Below the pieces are notes generated by a model. It worked only from the letters and a program-made list of their open reading frames with translations. It was not told the origin of the DNA and made no database searches. A stretch of DNA of 64,000 nucleotides, from positions 496,001 to 560,000 of the forward strand of contig NZ_JBEXMJ010000001.1 of NCBI RefSeq assembly GCF_040610475.1, read 5' to 3'. Position numbers and translations under genes: made by a program. The stretch is from Actinopolymorpha sp. NPDC004070 (GTDB lineage Bacteria > Actinomycetota > Actinomycetes > Propionibacteriales > Actinopolymorphaceae). Positions 25,252-34,932 of this stretch are shown here, piece by piece (positions within the stretch are counted from its first letter, which is position 1; the number at the start of each line of letters is the position of its first letter).

Positions 25252-25707
25252 ATGACGCTCCTTCGAGGCGTCGACAGGATCCTTGACAAGTTCCTGTTGA
25301 CAATGGGCCGGATCTACCGGCAAGGCCGCATGCGAAGGAGTATCGAGGAACTCGAGCGGGCCGAACGAGAGAGCGGGATGGAGAGGTCCCCCCGACGCGC
25401 GGCGTTCCGACGAGGACTCGGATATCGCTCCTTCGACGACCTTCGTTTCTTTGTGATGTATCCAGCAATTTTCGCGTTCCTCATAGCCGTGCTAGCAATA
25501 TGGTTCAGGCTGCAACGCGGTTTGGAGCCGGATGACTGGGGTGTCGGGGTGATGGGCCTGCTGGGAGGTCTTGCCTGCTATTTCGCGTGGACGGGTTGGT
25601 TCGCCGCGCAGTGGAAATACCGTTGGTATCCGTTGTTCGCCGTACTGGCAGTAGTGGGGGAGTTCGCCGTCCTGGCACTCGTGGAGGGGAACGGCGCCAG
25701 TTGGTGA
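25252..25707 (+). CDS. Hypothetical membrane protein
   Basis: 151 residues from ATG 25252 with GAGGAGGG (25232-25239) upstream. The N-terminal ~60 residues are cytosolic-looking and basic, with a helical EELERAERE stretch. Three hydrophobic segments follow: FFVMYPAIFAFLIAVLAIWF, WGVGVMGLLGGLACYFAW and PLFAVLAVVGEFAVLALV. No family recognised. It is divergent from the EspC-like gene with about 220 bases between starts. Its codons contain more A/T than the rest of the window (for example TTCTTTGTGATGTATCC), marking it as part of the same lower-GC island. Confidence 0.7.
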   Translation: MTLLRGVDRILDKFLLTMGRIYRQGRMRRSIEELERAERESGMERSPRRAAFRRGLGYRSFDDLRFFVMYPAIFAFLIAVLAIWFRLQRGLEPDDWGVGVMGLLGGLACYFAWTGWFAAQWKYRWYPLFAVLAVVGEFAVLALVEGNGASW

Positions 25708-25763
25708 GCGGCGGTCGGACGCTTCGCCATGGGCGTGAGACGCGCGGCGCGCCCACGCAGGAA

Positions 25764-27446
25764 TCACAGACGGGCGAGGGCGTCCCGCAGGGGGTCGAGG
25801 CCGAGCGAACCGAGGTCGAGCGCCGCGCGGTGGAACCCCTTCAGGTCGAAGGTCGAACCCTTGCGTGCCTTGGCGTCGTCGCGGGCGGCCAACCAGATCC
25901 GCTCGCCGACCTTGTACGACGGTGCCTGCCCCGGCCAGCCGAGGTAGCGGTTCACCTCGAAGCGCAGGAAGTCCTCGTCGATCCGGGTGTGGGCGAGCAT
26001 GAACTCCAGCGCGAGTTCGGGAGTCCACTTCTCACCGACCCGCCAGCCGAAGGCGTTCGGCGGGATCGGGTAGCCGAGGTGCAGTCCGAGGTCGACCACC
26101 ACGCGTGCGGCCCGGAACGCCTGCGCGTCCAGCATGCCGAGCTTCGCGCCGGGTTCGTCGAGGTAGCCGAGCTCGTCCATCAGGCGTTCGGCGTACAACG
26201 CCCAGCCCTCACCGTGTCCGGAGACCCAGCACAGCAGGCGCTGCCAGCGGTTGAGGAGGTCCTTGCGTACGACGGTCTGCGCGACCTGCAGGTGGTGACC
26301 GGGCACGCCCTCGTGGAAGACCGTGGTCACCTCCTTCCAGGTGGCGAACGACGTGACGCCCTTGGGGACCGACCACCACATCCGGCCCGGGCGGGCGAGG
26401 TCCTCACTCGGCGCGGTGTAGTAGATGCTGCCGTCGCTGGTGGGCGCGATCCGGCACTCGATCCGGCGGATCTCGTCCGGGATGTCGAAGTGGACGCCGG
26501 CGAGTTCGGTGACGGTGCGGTCGGCGAGTTCCTGCATCCAGTCGCGGAAGGAGTCCTTGTCGGCGATCCGGCGCTCAGGGTCGGCGTCGAGCGCGGCCAC
26601 GGCGTCCGCGACCGTGCCGCCGGAGACGATCCGGTCGGCGACGCCGCGCATGTCCGTCTCGATCCGGGTCAGCTCGTCCCAGCCCCAGGCGTAGGTCTCG
26701 GCGAGGTCGACGGCGGCACCGAGGAAGTAGCGGGAGGCGAGGGCGTACTGCTCCTCACCCACTCCGTCGGTTGCCCGGCCCTTCGGCGCCAGCTCGTCGC
26801 GCAGGAACCGCTCGAAGTCCGCGACCGCCTGCCGGGCCACCTCTGCACCCCGGGAGAGGTCGGCCCTCAGCGCGGGCCCGGCGGCGGCACCTTCGCTGTC
26901 AACCTCCGCTTGCGCGACCAGCGACCCGAAGAAGTCGTCCTCGGGCGGAAGCCAGGACCGGCACTGGTCGGCACACGCCTCGATCTGCCGGCGGGACACG
27001 ACCCGCCCGCCGGCGGCGGCCTCGGCGAGCGTGCGCCGGAAGCCGCCGAGCGCTTCGGGAACCCGCGCCAGCCGGGCAGCCACCGCGGCCCACGCCGCCT
27101 CGCTGTCGGTGGGCATCAGGTCGAACGCGCCGCGGACGTCCTGCAGCGGGCTGGCCACGACGTTGAGGTCGCTGGTGGTGACACCGGCGTCGTGGCGTTC
27201 GAGTTCGAGACCGAGGCGTTCGAGCATGGCCGCACGGGCGACCGTCTCCCGCTCGTCGGCCGGCTCGGTCTCCTCCAGTTCGCGGACGGCCGCGCGGGCC
27301 AGGTCGGCGCGACGGGTGAAGCCGTCGGGGGAGTAGTCGGTGAGCTGGTCGTCGTACCCGGCGATGCCGGCGAACGTCGCGCCCACCGGGTCGGCCGCGG
27401 CGTAGTCGTCGACGTACCTGTCAGCGATCTCGTCAGTGCGCCCCAT
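25764..27446 (-). CDS. DUF885 family metalloprotease-like protein
   Basis: 560 residues, no signal peptide, so probably cytosolic. The zinc-binding motif FHEGVPGHHLQ lies near residue 375, with an HGEGWALYAERLMDELGY segment about 30 residues later supplying the Glu ligand. Both are hallmarks of DUF885 proteins (PF05960), which are thermolysin-like gluzincins of largely unknown substrate. The start is put at ATG 27446 (GRTDEIADRYVDDYAAADP). ATG 27473 is an alternative, as neither has a strong ribosome site. It is downstream of and co-directional with accD5-accE but about 80 bases away, so operon membership is uncertain. Confidence 0.85.
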   Translation of the reverse strand: MGRTDEIADRYVDDYAAADPVGATFAGIAGYDDQLTDYSPDGFTRRADLARAAVRELEETEPADERETVARAAMLERLGLELERHDAGVTTSDLNVVASPLQDVRGAFDLMPTDSEAAWAAVAARLARVPEALGGFRRTLAEAAAGGRVVSRRQIEACADQCRSWLPPEDDFFGSLVAQAEVDSEGAAAGPALRADLSRGAEVARQAVADFERFLRDELAPKGRATDGVGEEQYALASRYFLGAAVDLAETYAWGWDELTRIETDMRGVADRIVSGGTVADAVAALDADPERRIADKDSFRDWMQELADRTVTELAGVHFDIPDEIRRIECRIAPTSDGSIYYTAPSEDLARPGRMWWSVPKGVTSFATWKEVTTVFHEGVPGHHLQVAQTVVRKDLLNRWQRLLCWVSGHGEGWALYAERLMDELGYLDEPGAKLGMLDAQAFRAARVVVDLGLHLGYPIPPNAFGWRVGEKWTPELALEFMLAHTRIDEDFLRFEVNRYLGWPGQAPSYKVGERIWLAARDDAKARKGSTFDLKGFHRAALDLGSLGLDPLRDALARL

Positions 27447-27526
27447 GAGGCGAGAGCTTAGGGGACGCTCCATGTCGTACACGCAGGATTTGTACGGCGT
27501 TCTGCGGTTCGGCGTTCGGCGAAGCG

Positions 27527-27820
27527 TTAGTGGGGGAGGGCGCTGGCCCGCCAGGCGCCGGGGCCGGGCCGGGCCGGCTGCTGGGAGGTCCGGCGCCAGT
27601 ACGCCGCCCACCCGGACTTCGCGCCGCGCCGGCCCCGCCGGCGGTCGTCTGCGGCCGCTGCGGCCGCCGCCCGCTGCTTGGCCGTCACCACCGCCACCAG
27701 GGCCGCGAACTCCGCGGGGGTGGGGTTGCCTTTCACCACTCGCAGCACCGGCTCCGGCATGCCCGAGGAGTCGATCGAAGCCGCGCCGGCGTCCGGCGTA
27801 CCGCCCGATTCACCAGTCAT
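27527..27820 (-). CDS. accE: Acyl-CoA carboxylase epsilon subunit
   Basis: A 97-residue protein. The conserved epsilon-subunit core VLRVVKGNPTPAEFAALVAV lies at about residues 25-44, followed by a basic Ala/Arg linker and a Trp-containing C-terminal part (SGWAAYWRR). AccE proteins hold the alpha and beta subunits of actinobacterial propionyl/acyl-CoA carboxylases together. GGAGGAG precedes the ATG. It lies 60 bases downstream of accD5 on the same strand, the arrangement known from Streptomyces and mycobacteria. Confidence 0.88.
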   Translation of the reverse strand: MTGESGGTPDAGAASIDSSGMPEPVLRVVKGNPTPAEFAALVAVVTAKQRAAAAAAADDRRRGRRGAKSGWAAYWRRTSQQPARPGPGAWRASALPH

Positions 27821-27880
27821 CGCGTGCTCCTCCTCCGCCTGCCCGTCGGAAATACCGTTGCCGGGTTGTCAACCACGCCT

Positions 27881-29527
27881 TTACAGCGGAATGTTGCCGT
27901 GCTTGCGCGGCGGCATGGTCTCCCGCTTGTTCCGCAGCAGGCGCAGCGCGCGGATGATCTCCACCCGGGTCTCGTGCGGGAAGATCACCGCGTCAACGTA
28001 GCCTCGCTCGGCCGCGACGTAGGGGTTGGCGAGGGTGTCCTCGTACTCCTGCACGAACTTCGCCCGCTGGGCGTCGGGGTCCTCCGCCTTGGCCAGCTCC
28101 TTGCGGTAGAGGATCTCCACCGCGCCCTGCGCACCCATCACCGCGATCTGCGCCGTCGGCCAGGCGAGGTTGACGTCCGCGCCGAGGTGCTTGGACCCCA
28201 TCACGTCGTACGCGCCGCCGTAGGCCTTGCGGGTGATGACGGTGACCAGCGGCACGGTCGCCTCGGCGTAGGCGTAGATCAGCTTCGCGCCCCGGCGGAT
28301 GATGCCGTTCCACTCCTGGTCGGTGCCCGGCAGGAAGCCGGGTACGTCGACGAAGGTGAGGATCGGGACGTTGAAGGAGTCGCACGTGCGCACGAACCGC
28401 GCCGCCTTCTCCGACGCGTCGATGTCCAGGCAGCCGGCGAACTGCAGCGGCTGGTTGCCCACCACGCCGACGCTGCGCCCGTCGACGCGGCCGAAGCCGC
28501 AGACGACGTTGGGAGCGAACATCGGGTGCAGCTCCAGGAACTCGCCGTCGTCGAGGACGTGCTCGATCACCGTGTGCATGTCGTAGGGCTGGTTGGCCGA
28601 GTCGGGGATCAGCGTGTCCAGCTCGCGGTCGGCGTCGGTCACCTCGACGGCCGGCTCCTCGTCGTAGACGGGCGGTTCCTCGAGGTTGTTCTGCGGGAGG
28701 TACGACAACAGCGCCTTGACCCAGTCGGCGGCGTCGCGTTCGTCGGTGGCGAGGTAGTGGGCGTTGCCGCTCTTGGTGTTGTGGGCGAGCGCACCGCCCA
28801 GATCCTCGAACGACACGTCCTCACCGGTGACGGTCTTGATCACGCCGGGCCCGGTGATGAACATGTGCGAGGTCTGGTCGACCATCACCGTCACGTCGGT
28901 GAGCGCGGGGGAGTAGACGTGCCCGCCCGCGCAGGTGCCCATGATCATCGAGATCTGCGGGATCACCCCGGACGCGAGCGTGTTGCGGCGGAAGATCTCG
29001 CCGTACAGGCCGAGGGAGACCACGCCCTCCTGGATCCGGGCGCCGCTGCCCTCGTTGATCCCGATGATCGGGCACCCGGTCTTGAGGGCGAGGTCCATCA
29101 CCTTGACGATCTTCTCGCCGTACACCTCGCCGAGGCTGCCGCCGAAGACGGTGAAGTCCTGGCTGAACACGCACACCTGGCGGCCGGCGATCGTGCCGAA
29201 CCCGCTCACCACGCCGTCGCCGTAGGGGCGGTTGCCGTCCAGGCCGAAGTTGGTGGACCGGTGCCGCGCGAACTCGTCGAGCTCGACGAAGGAGCCCTCG
29301 TCGAGCAGCAGCTCGATGCGCTCCCGGGCGGTGAGCTTGCCGCGCGCGTGCTGGCGTTCGATCGCCCGCGCCGAGCCCGCGTGCACGGCCTGGTCGAGCC
29401 GGCGTTCGAGGTCGGCGAGCTTGCCCGCGGTCGAGTGGATGTCGATCGCGCCGTCGCGGTCGGCGCCTGCCGGGTTGCTGTCCCCGGTGCCCTGCTCGCG
29501 GGCGCTGTCCGGCTGCCCGGCTGCCAT
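27881..29527 (-). CDS. accD5: Propionyl/acyl-CoA carboxylase beta subunit
   Basis: 548 residues. Carboxyltransferase with paired crotonase folds: the N-half oxyanion site is [16 protein letters not shown] near 165-180, the C-half [19 protein letters not shown] near 425-443. [13 protein letters not shown] and [15 protein letters not shown] are also present, and the C-terminus ends [10 protein letters not shown] as in PccB/AccD5 proteins. Produces methylmalonyl-CoA (or malonyl-CoA) with AccA3 and AccE. The ATG at 29527 has GGGGAGG directly upstream. It forms an operon with accE and is divergent from ppc. Confidence 0.94.
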   Translation of the reverse strand: MAAGQPDSAREQGTGDSNPAGADRDGAIDIHSTAGKLADLERRLDQAVHAGSARAIERQHARGKLTARERIELLLDEGSFVELDEFARHRSTNFGLDGNRPYGDGVVSGFGTIAGRQVCVFSQDFTVFGGSLGEVYGEKIVKVMDLALKTGCPIIGINEGSGARIQEGVVSLGLYGEIFRRNTLASGVIPQISMIMGTCAGGHVYSPALTDVTVMVDQTSHMFITGPGVIKTVTGEDVSFEDLGGALAHNTKSGNAHYLATDERDAADWVKALLSYLPQNNLEEPPVYDEEPAVEVTDADRELDTLIPDSANQPYDMHTVIEHVLDDGEFLELHPMFAPNVVCGFGRVDGRSVGVVGNQPLQFAGCLDIDASEKAARFVRTCDSFNVPILTFVDVPGFLPGTDQEWNGIIRRGAKLIYAYAEATVPLVTVITRKAYGGAYDVMGSKHLGADVNLAWPTAQIAVMGAQGAVEILYRKELAKAEDPDAQRAKFVQEYEDTLANPYVAAERGYVDAVIFPHETRVEIIRALRLLRNKRETMPPRKHGNIPL

Positions 29528-29764
29528 CGAACCTCCCCAACCCAGCTCTTTCGGTGCGGCCGAGACTCTACTCCGCCGGTCCCGCATGGCCGATGATCCG
29601 GCTCGCGGCGGAGTCCCCGGACAGGCCGACACCTACCCTCGGATACCGTCCGGATGCGGAACGACAACCGCCAGGTCCGCCCAAACCCGCCGCCTCTACC
29701 GGCCGTTCCGCGGTCGTACCGGCGCGCCGAGGGGCTCACACCCGGGCGGACTACGCTTGCCAAT

Positions 29765-32413
29765 ATGCCCACGTCCCAGGCTTCCCGTGTCCATGCTCGT
29801 TTCGAGATGCCGGCTCCGCTGCGCGCCGACGTCCGCCTGCTGGGGGAACTACTCGGCACCGTGCTCAAGGAGTACGGCGGCCAGGACCTCCTGGACGACG
29901 TGGAGAAGCTCCGTGAGCTGACCATCGCCGTCCACGACGACGACCACGAGCGCGCCGACCAGGCCGCGGCCGCCTGCGAGGAACTGGTCTCCTCCTGGGA
30001 CATCGAGCGGGCCGACAATGTCGCCCGGGCGTTCACCTGCTACTTCCACCTCACCAACCTCGCCGAGGAGTTCCAGCGGGTCCGCGCACTGCGTGAGTAC
30101 GACACCGGCGAGGCGCCGGTTCGCGACTCGGTCGCCGCCGCGGTCGCCGAGGTGACCGCGCAGTACGGCGAGGAGCAGGCACTGGATCTGCTGTCCGGGC
30201 TGGAGTTCCGCCCGGTCCTCACCGCGCACCCCACCGAGGCCCGCCGGCGTGCGGTGTCCTCGACGATCCGGCGCATCTCCACCCTGCTCGCCCAGCGCGA
30301 CGACAGCCGGCTCGGCGCGGGCGAGCTGGCCGAGAACGAACGCCGCCTGCTGGAGGAGATCGACGTCCTCTGGCGCACGTCCCAGATCCGGGTGACCAAG
30401 CCCGGCCCGCTGGACGAGGTGCGCACGGCGATGACGGTGTTCGACGACACGCTGTTCCAGGTCCTGCCCCAGGTCTACCGCCAGCTCGACGACCAGATCG
30501 CGGGCGCCAAGGCGGGTACGCAGCCGCCGCGGGTTCCGGCGTTCGTCCGGCTGGGTTCGTGGATCGGCGGTGACCGGGACGGCAACCCGTTCGTCACCGC
30601 GGCGTTCACCCAGAAGGCTATGGCCATCCAGGCAGACCACGTCCTTCGCGCCCTCGAACGCGTCTGCGAGCGGCTCGGCCGCGCGCTGACCGCCGACGCC
30701 GAGACCACCCCGCCGGCCGCGGGCGTGCGCCGTATCCTGGCCGACGCCCGCGCGGCCTTCCCCGACCTGGCCGAGGAGGTCGCCACCCGGTCGCCCGGTG
30801 AGCCGCACCGGCAGGTGCTGTTGCTGGCCGCGCGCAAGCTCGCCGCCACCCGGCAGCGCGACGCCGACTTCGCCTACGCGAACGCCGGTGAGCTGCTCCG
30901 GGAACTGCGTACCGTCCAGTCCTCCCTCGACGCGGCCGGCGCGCCGCGGCAGGCCTACGGCGAGCTGCAGCACCTGATCTGGCAGGTGGAAACGTTCGGC
31001 TTCCACCTGGCCGAGCTGGAGGTACGCCAGCACTCCAAGGTGCACGCGCGCGCCCTCGCCGAGCTGCGCGCCGGTGACGAGCTGTCGCCGGAGACCGAGG
31101 AAGTGCTCGCGGTCTTCCGGGTGATGGCGCAGATCCAGCAGCGGTTCGGCCCGGACGCGTGCCGCCGTTACGTCGTGTCGTTCACCCAGTCCGTCGACGA
31201 CCTCGCCGCGGTGCCGGAGCTCGCGCGGTACGCGCTGGACGGGCGGCCGCTCGCCCTGGACGTCGTACCCCTCTTCGAGACCGAGGACGACCTGCGCGCC
31301 TCGATCGGCATCCTCGACCAGGCACTGGAGCTGGAGCCGATCCAGCGCCGGCTGGCCGAGACCGACCGGCGTTTCGAGGTGATGCTCGGCTACTCCGACT
31401 CCGCCAAGGACGCCGGTCCGCTGTCGGCGACGCTCGCGTTGTACGAGGCGCAGGCCGCGCTGGCCGCGTGGGCCGACCGCAACTCGATCCGGCTCACCCT
31501 CTTCCACGGCCGCGGCGGCGCGCTCGGCCGCGGCGGCGGCCCGGCCAACCGCGCGGTGCTGGCGCAGGCACCGGGCTCGGTCAGCGGCCGGTTCAAGCTG
31601 ACCGAACAGGGCGAGGTCATCTTCGCCCGCTACGGCGACCCGATCATCGCCCGCAGGCACATCGAGCAGGTCGCGGCGGCCACGTTGCTCGCCTCCACCC
31701 CCGCGGTGGAGAAGCGCACCGCCAACGCCGCGGAGAAGTTCGCCGGACTGGCCGCGACGATGGACGAGGCGGCCAGGGCCACCTACCACCGGCTGGTACG
31801 CAGCGACGGATTCGCCGAGTGGTTCGCCCGGGTCACGCCGGTGGAGGAGCTCGGCCAGCTGCCGATCGGTTCGCGGCCGGCCCGCCGCGGGCTCGCGCTG
31901 TCCTCGCTGGAGGACCTGCGGGCCATCCCGTGGGTGTTCGCGTGGACGCAGGCGCGGGTCAACCTCACCGGTTGGTACGGCGTGGGTGCCGGACTGGAGG
32001 CCGTCGGCGACCTGGACGCGCTGCGTGAGGCGTACGCGCAGTGGCCGTTGTTCGCGGTGACGCTGGACAACGTCGAGATGTCGCTGGCGAAGACCGACGC
32101 CCGGATCGCCCGCGGCTACCTCGAGCTCGGCGACCGGCCCGACCTCGCCGAGCAGGTGCTGGCCGAACACGCCCGTACGACCGAGTGGGTGCTGAAGGTC
32201 GCCGGACACGAACGCCTGCTGGAAAATCGCCGGGTGCTCGGCCGCGCGGTGGAGCTGCGCAACCCCTACGTGGATGCGTTGTCCTACCTGCAGTTGCGGG
32301 CGTTCCGGGCGCTGCGTACGCAGAAGCTGTCCGAGGGTGAGACCGAGCGGCTGCGCAGACTGGTGCTGCTGACCGTGAACGGCGTGGCGGCCGGCCTGCA
32401 GAACACCGGCTGA
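29765..32413 (+). CDS. ppc: Phosphoenolpyruvate carboxylase
   Basis: Anaplerotic carboxylation of PEP to oxaloacetate, cytosolic. 882 residues, near the usual length. Catalytic segments are VLTAHPTEARRR (His, about 153), GSWIGGDRDGNPFVT (about 261-275), LGYSDSAKDAG and FHGRGGALGRGGGP, and the invariant C-terminal QNTG is present. The ATG at 29765 is chosen over a longer in-frame start at 29654 because homologues start near here. The upstream bases show no strong Shine-Dalgarno, so a start at the later ATG (MPAPLRAD) remains possible. Confidence 0.95.
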   Translation: MPTSQASRVHARFEMPAPLRADVRLLGELLGTVLKEYGGQDLLDDVEKLRELTIAVHDDDHERADQAAAACEELVSSWDIERADNVARAFTCYFHLTNLAEEFQRVRALREYDTGEAPVRDSVAAAVAEVTAQYGEEQALDLLSGLEFRPVLTAHPTEARRRAVSSTIRRISTLLAQRDDSRLGAGELAENERRLLEEIDVLWRTSQIRVTKPGPLDEVRTAMTVFDDTLFQVLPQVYRQLDDQIAGAKAGTQPPRVPAFVRLGSWIGGDRDGNPFVTAAFTQKAMAIQADHVLRALERVCERLGRALTADAETTPPAAGVRRILADARAAFPDLAEEVATRSPGEPHRQVLLLAARKLAATRQRDADFAYANAGELLRELRTVQSSLDAAGAPRQAYGELQHLIWQVETFGFHLAELEVRQHSKVHARALAELRAGDELSPETEEVLAVFRVMAQIQQRFGPDACRRYVVSFTQSVDDLAAVPELARYALDGRPLALDVVPLFETEDDLRASIGILDQALELEPIQRRLAETDRRFEVMLGYSDSAKDAGPLSATLALYEAQAALAAWADRNSIRLTLFHGRGGALGRGGGPANRAVLAQAPGSVSGRFKLTEQGEVIFARYGDPIIARRHIEQVAAATLLASTPAVEKRTANAAEKFAGLAATMDEAARATYHRLVRSDGFAEWFARVTPVEELGQLPIGSRPARRGLALSSLEDLRAIPWVFAWTQARVNLTGWYGVGAGLEAVGDLDALREAYAQWPLFAVTLDNVEMSLAKTDARIARGYLELGDRPDLAEQVLAEHARTTEWVLKVAGHERLLENRRVLGRAVELRNPYVDALSYLQLRAFRALRTQKLSEGETERLRRLVLLTVNGVAAGLQNTG

Positions 32414-32595
32414 TCGTGGGGGCCGGTTCCGCGGCCTGATTCGCAGGCTGAGGCCGGCTGCCTTCCCGGGGGGATCGCCCGGGGGACGCGGACCGGCAGG
32501 TTTCGGTCAGGGCGAGCGCTTGTTCGTCCGGCGGGTGCGTTGGTAGACATCAGACCTATCGACCGCGCGCTTCGTCGTCGCAGGAAGGCTGCGCC

Positions 32596-33879
32596 ATGCC
32601 GGCACCGCAAGCATCAGTTGACAAGCTCCGGGCCCGCCGGTTCGGGCTCTTCGTGCACTGGGGTCTCTACGCCCTGCCCGCGCGGCACGAGTGGGTGAAG
32701 AAGCGCGAGAAGCTCACCGACGAGCAGTACCAGCCGTACTTCGACCACTTCGACCCTGACCTGTACGACCCACGGGTGTGGGCGAAGGCCGCCGCCGAGG
32801 CCGGCATGAAGTACACCGTCCTCACCACCAAGCACCACGAGGGCTTCTGCCTGTGGGACTCCGGCCTCACCGACTACAAGGCGACCAACACTCCCGCCGC
32901 CCGCGACCTGGTACGGCCGTTCGTGGACGCGTTCCGCGCCGAGGACCTGGGGGTCGGCTTCTACCACTCGCTGATCGACTGGCACCACCCCGAGTACCCG
33001 GTGGACACGTTGCACCCGCGGGTCGACGACGCCGACTTCCGCGCCTCGCAGGCGGGTAAGCGCGACATCGAGAAGTACCGCCGCTACCTGCACGGCCAGG
33101 TCGAGGAACTCCTCACCCGGTACGGCGACATCGACGTGATGTGGTTCGACTTCTCCTACCCCGGCATGTCGGCGTACGACCTGCCCGGCAAGGGCCGCGA
33201 CGACTGGGACTCCGAGGCGCTGGTCAAGCTGGTGCGGGGGCTGCAGCCGGACATCCTGATCAACAACCGGCTCGACTACCCCGGCGACTTCACCACGCCC
33301 GAGCAGTTCCAGCCGGCCACCCCGCCCACCATCGACGGCCGCGAGGTCCCGTGGGAGGCGTGCCAGACGCTCAACGGCAGTTGGGGTTACGACCGGGACA
33401 ACCTGGACTGGAAGTCGCCGGACCTGCTGGTGCGGATGCTGGTCGACTCGGTCTCCAAGGACGGCAACCTGCTGCTGAACGTCGGCCCCACCGGGCGCGG
33501 CGAGTTCGACGAGCGGGCCCTCGCCACGCTGACGGAGATCGGCCGCTGGACCCGCCTGCACGGCCGGTCCATCTACGGCGCGGGACCCTCGGAGTTCACC
33601 CCGCCGCAGGACGGCCGCTACACCCAACGCGGCGACCGCCTCTACCTGCACCTGTTCGGCTGGCCGTTCCGGCACGCGCACCTGCCCGGGCTCGCCGGCC
33701 GGATCAAGTACGCCCAGTTGCTGCACGACGCGTCGGAGGTGAAGTTCCGGGAGTACGCCCGGGAGGACACCGACAGCAACATCGGCGTGAAGGGCGTGCC
33801 GGACGGGACGGTGACGCTGGAGCTTCCGGTGCAGCGGCCGGACCAGCTCGTCCCTGTGGTCGAGATCTTCCTCAAGTAG
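32596..33879 (+). CDS. Alpha-L-fucosidase (GH29)
   Basis: 427 residues, no signal peptide, so it likely acts in the cytosol on imported fucosylated oligosaccharides. GH29 motifs: RRFGLFVHWGLYALPARHEW at the start, TTKHHEGFCLWDS (about 76-88), GFYHSLIDWHHPEYP (about 119-133) and DVMWFDFSYPG (about 181-191), which holds the Asp nucleophile. WEACQTLNGSWGYD and NLLLNVGPTGRGE follow. A small beta-sandwich-like C-terminal region closes the protein. GGAAGG precedes the ATG. It is a single gene between ppc and birA, and fucose-metabolism genes are not adjacent. Confidence 0.92.
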   Translation: MPAPQASVDKLRARRFGLFVHWGLYALPARHEWVKKREKLTDEQYQPYFDHFDPDLYDPRVWAKAAAEAGMKYTVLTTKHHEGFCLWDSGLTDYKATNTPAARDLVRPFVDAFRAEDLGVGFYHSLIDWHHPEYPVDTLHPRVDDADFRASQAGKRDIEKYRRYLHGQVEELLTRYGDIDVMWFDFSYPGMSAYDLPGKGRDDWDSEALVKLVRGLQPDILINNRLDYPGDFTTPEQFQPATPPTIDGREVPWEACQTLNGSWGYDRDNLDWKSPDLLVRMLVDSVSKDGNLLLNVGPTGRGEFDERALATLTEIGRWTRLHGRSIYGAGPSEFTPPQDGRYTQRGDRLYLHLFGWPFRHAHLPGLAGRIKYAQLLHDASEVKFREYAREDTDSNIGVKGVPDGTVTLELPVQRPDQLVPVVEIFLK

Positions 33880-33948
33880 TACGCCGCGGAGGACCCCGCG
33901 CCGTCGGGTCCTCGCAACCGGCATCGCCCGGCGGCCTAGGCTGGCGGG

Positions 33949-34791
33949 ATGTCGTCCCCGTACGTCGACCTGGACCGGCCGCCCCTCGCGGCGGCCGGTC
34001 TGCGGTCGACGCTGGTGCGTCCCGGCCGGCTGGTCGCCGACCTGAGGGTGGTCGCCGAGACCGGGTCCACCAACGCCGACGTCCGGGCGCTCGCCGTCGT
34101 CGGCGCGCCCGAGGGCACGCTGGTCACCACCGACTACCAGAGCGCGGGCCGCGGCCGGCTCCTGCGCGAATGGACCTCTCCGCCCCGGTCCGGGCTGATG
34201 TTCTCGCTGCTGCTGCGCCCGGTCGAGGTCCCCGCCCAGCACTGGCCGTGGCTGCCGCTGCTCACCGGGTGCGCCGTGGTCGAGGCGGTGGAGTCGGTGG
34301 CCGGCGTACGGCTCCGGCTGAAGTGGCCCAACGACGTACTCCTGGACGACCGCAAGCTGTGCGGCATCCTGCTCGAGCGCGTGGAGACCCCCACCGGATC
34401 GGCCGCCGTGGTCGGCGTCGGGCTGAACGTCACCACGACCGCCGCCGAGCTTCCCGGCACCCACGCCACCTCGCTGCGGCTTGCCGGCGCCACCACCACC
34501 GACCGCGCCACCCTCCTGGTCGCGGTGGTCCGGACGCTGGAGGCGCTGTACGCGGCGTGGCGGACCGGTGCCGACGATCCGCGCGACCTGTCCCACGATC
34601 TGCATGGCGGGCTGCGGGCCGCCTACCGCGCCCGGTGTGCGACCGTGGGCCGGGACGTGCGGGTCCAGCTGGCGCCCGACCGCTGGCTCGAGGGGCGGGC
34701 GATGGACGTGGACGAGGGCGGCCGGCTCGTGGTGCGTACCACCGACGGTGACCACGCGCTCGGTGCCGGTGACGTGGTGCACGTGCGCTGA
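33949..34791 (+). CDS. birA: Biotin-[acetyl-CoA carboxylase] ligase
   Basis: Activates biotin as biotinyl-AMP and attaches it to the AMKM lysine of AccA3. 280 residues. Central domain motifs: TGSTNADVRALA near 39-50, the adenylate loop GRGRLLREWTSP near 66-77, and KWPNDVLLDDRKLCGILLE near 126-144. No N-terminal HTH is present, so it is a ligase only and not a biotin repressor. The small C-terminal beta-barrel (GRDVRVQLAPDRWLEG) is present. As in M. tuberculosis, a PH-domain protein gene and acyl-CoA carboxylase genes are nearby. Confidence 0.93.
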   Translation: MSSPYVDLDRPPLAAAGLRSTLVRPGRLVADLRVVAETGSTNADVRALAVVGAPEGTLVTTDYQSAGRGRLLREWTSPPRSGLMFSLLLRPVEVPAQHWPWLPLLTGCAVVEAVESVAGVRLRLKWPNDVLLDDRKLCGILLERVETPTGSAAVVGVGLNVTTTAAELPGTHATSLRLAGATTTDRATLLVAVVRTLEALYAAWRTGADDPRDLSHDLHGGLRAAYRARCATVGRDVRVQLAPDRWLEGRAMDVDEGGRLVVRTTDGDHALGAGDVVHVR

Positions 34792-34932
34792 CCGGTATCG
34801 GTCGGGCATGATCGGAGGTCAGGACCCATTCGGTCGGATCCAGCGGGTTCGGCCGAGTTCGTGAGCCCGGCCGATCGAGCGCCCCGGAAACACCTCCGGT
34901 TCGCCCGGTGAGCCGGTGAGTGAGGAGCGTTG

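Noticed and set aside
23563..25707. Integrated mobile element boundaries (tRNA, att repeats, integrase)
   Set aside because: Lower GC suggests transfer, but I found no integrase, transposase, tRNA or flanking direct repeats, so I report only an accessory island.
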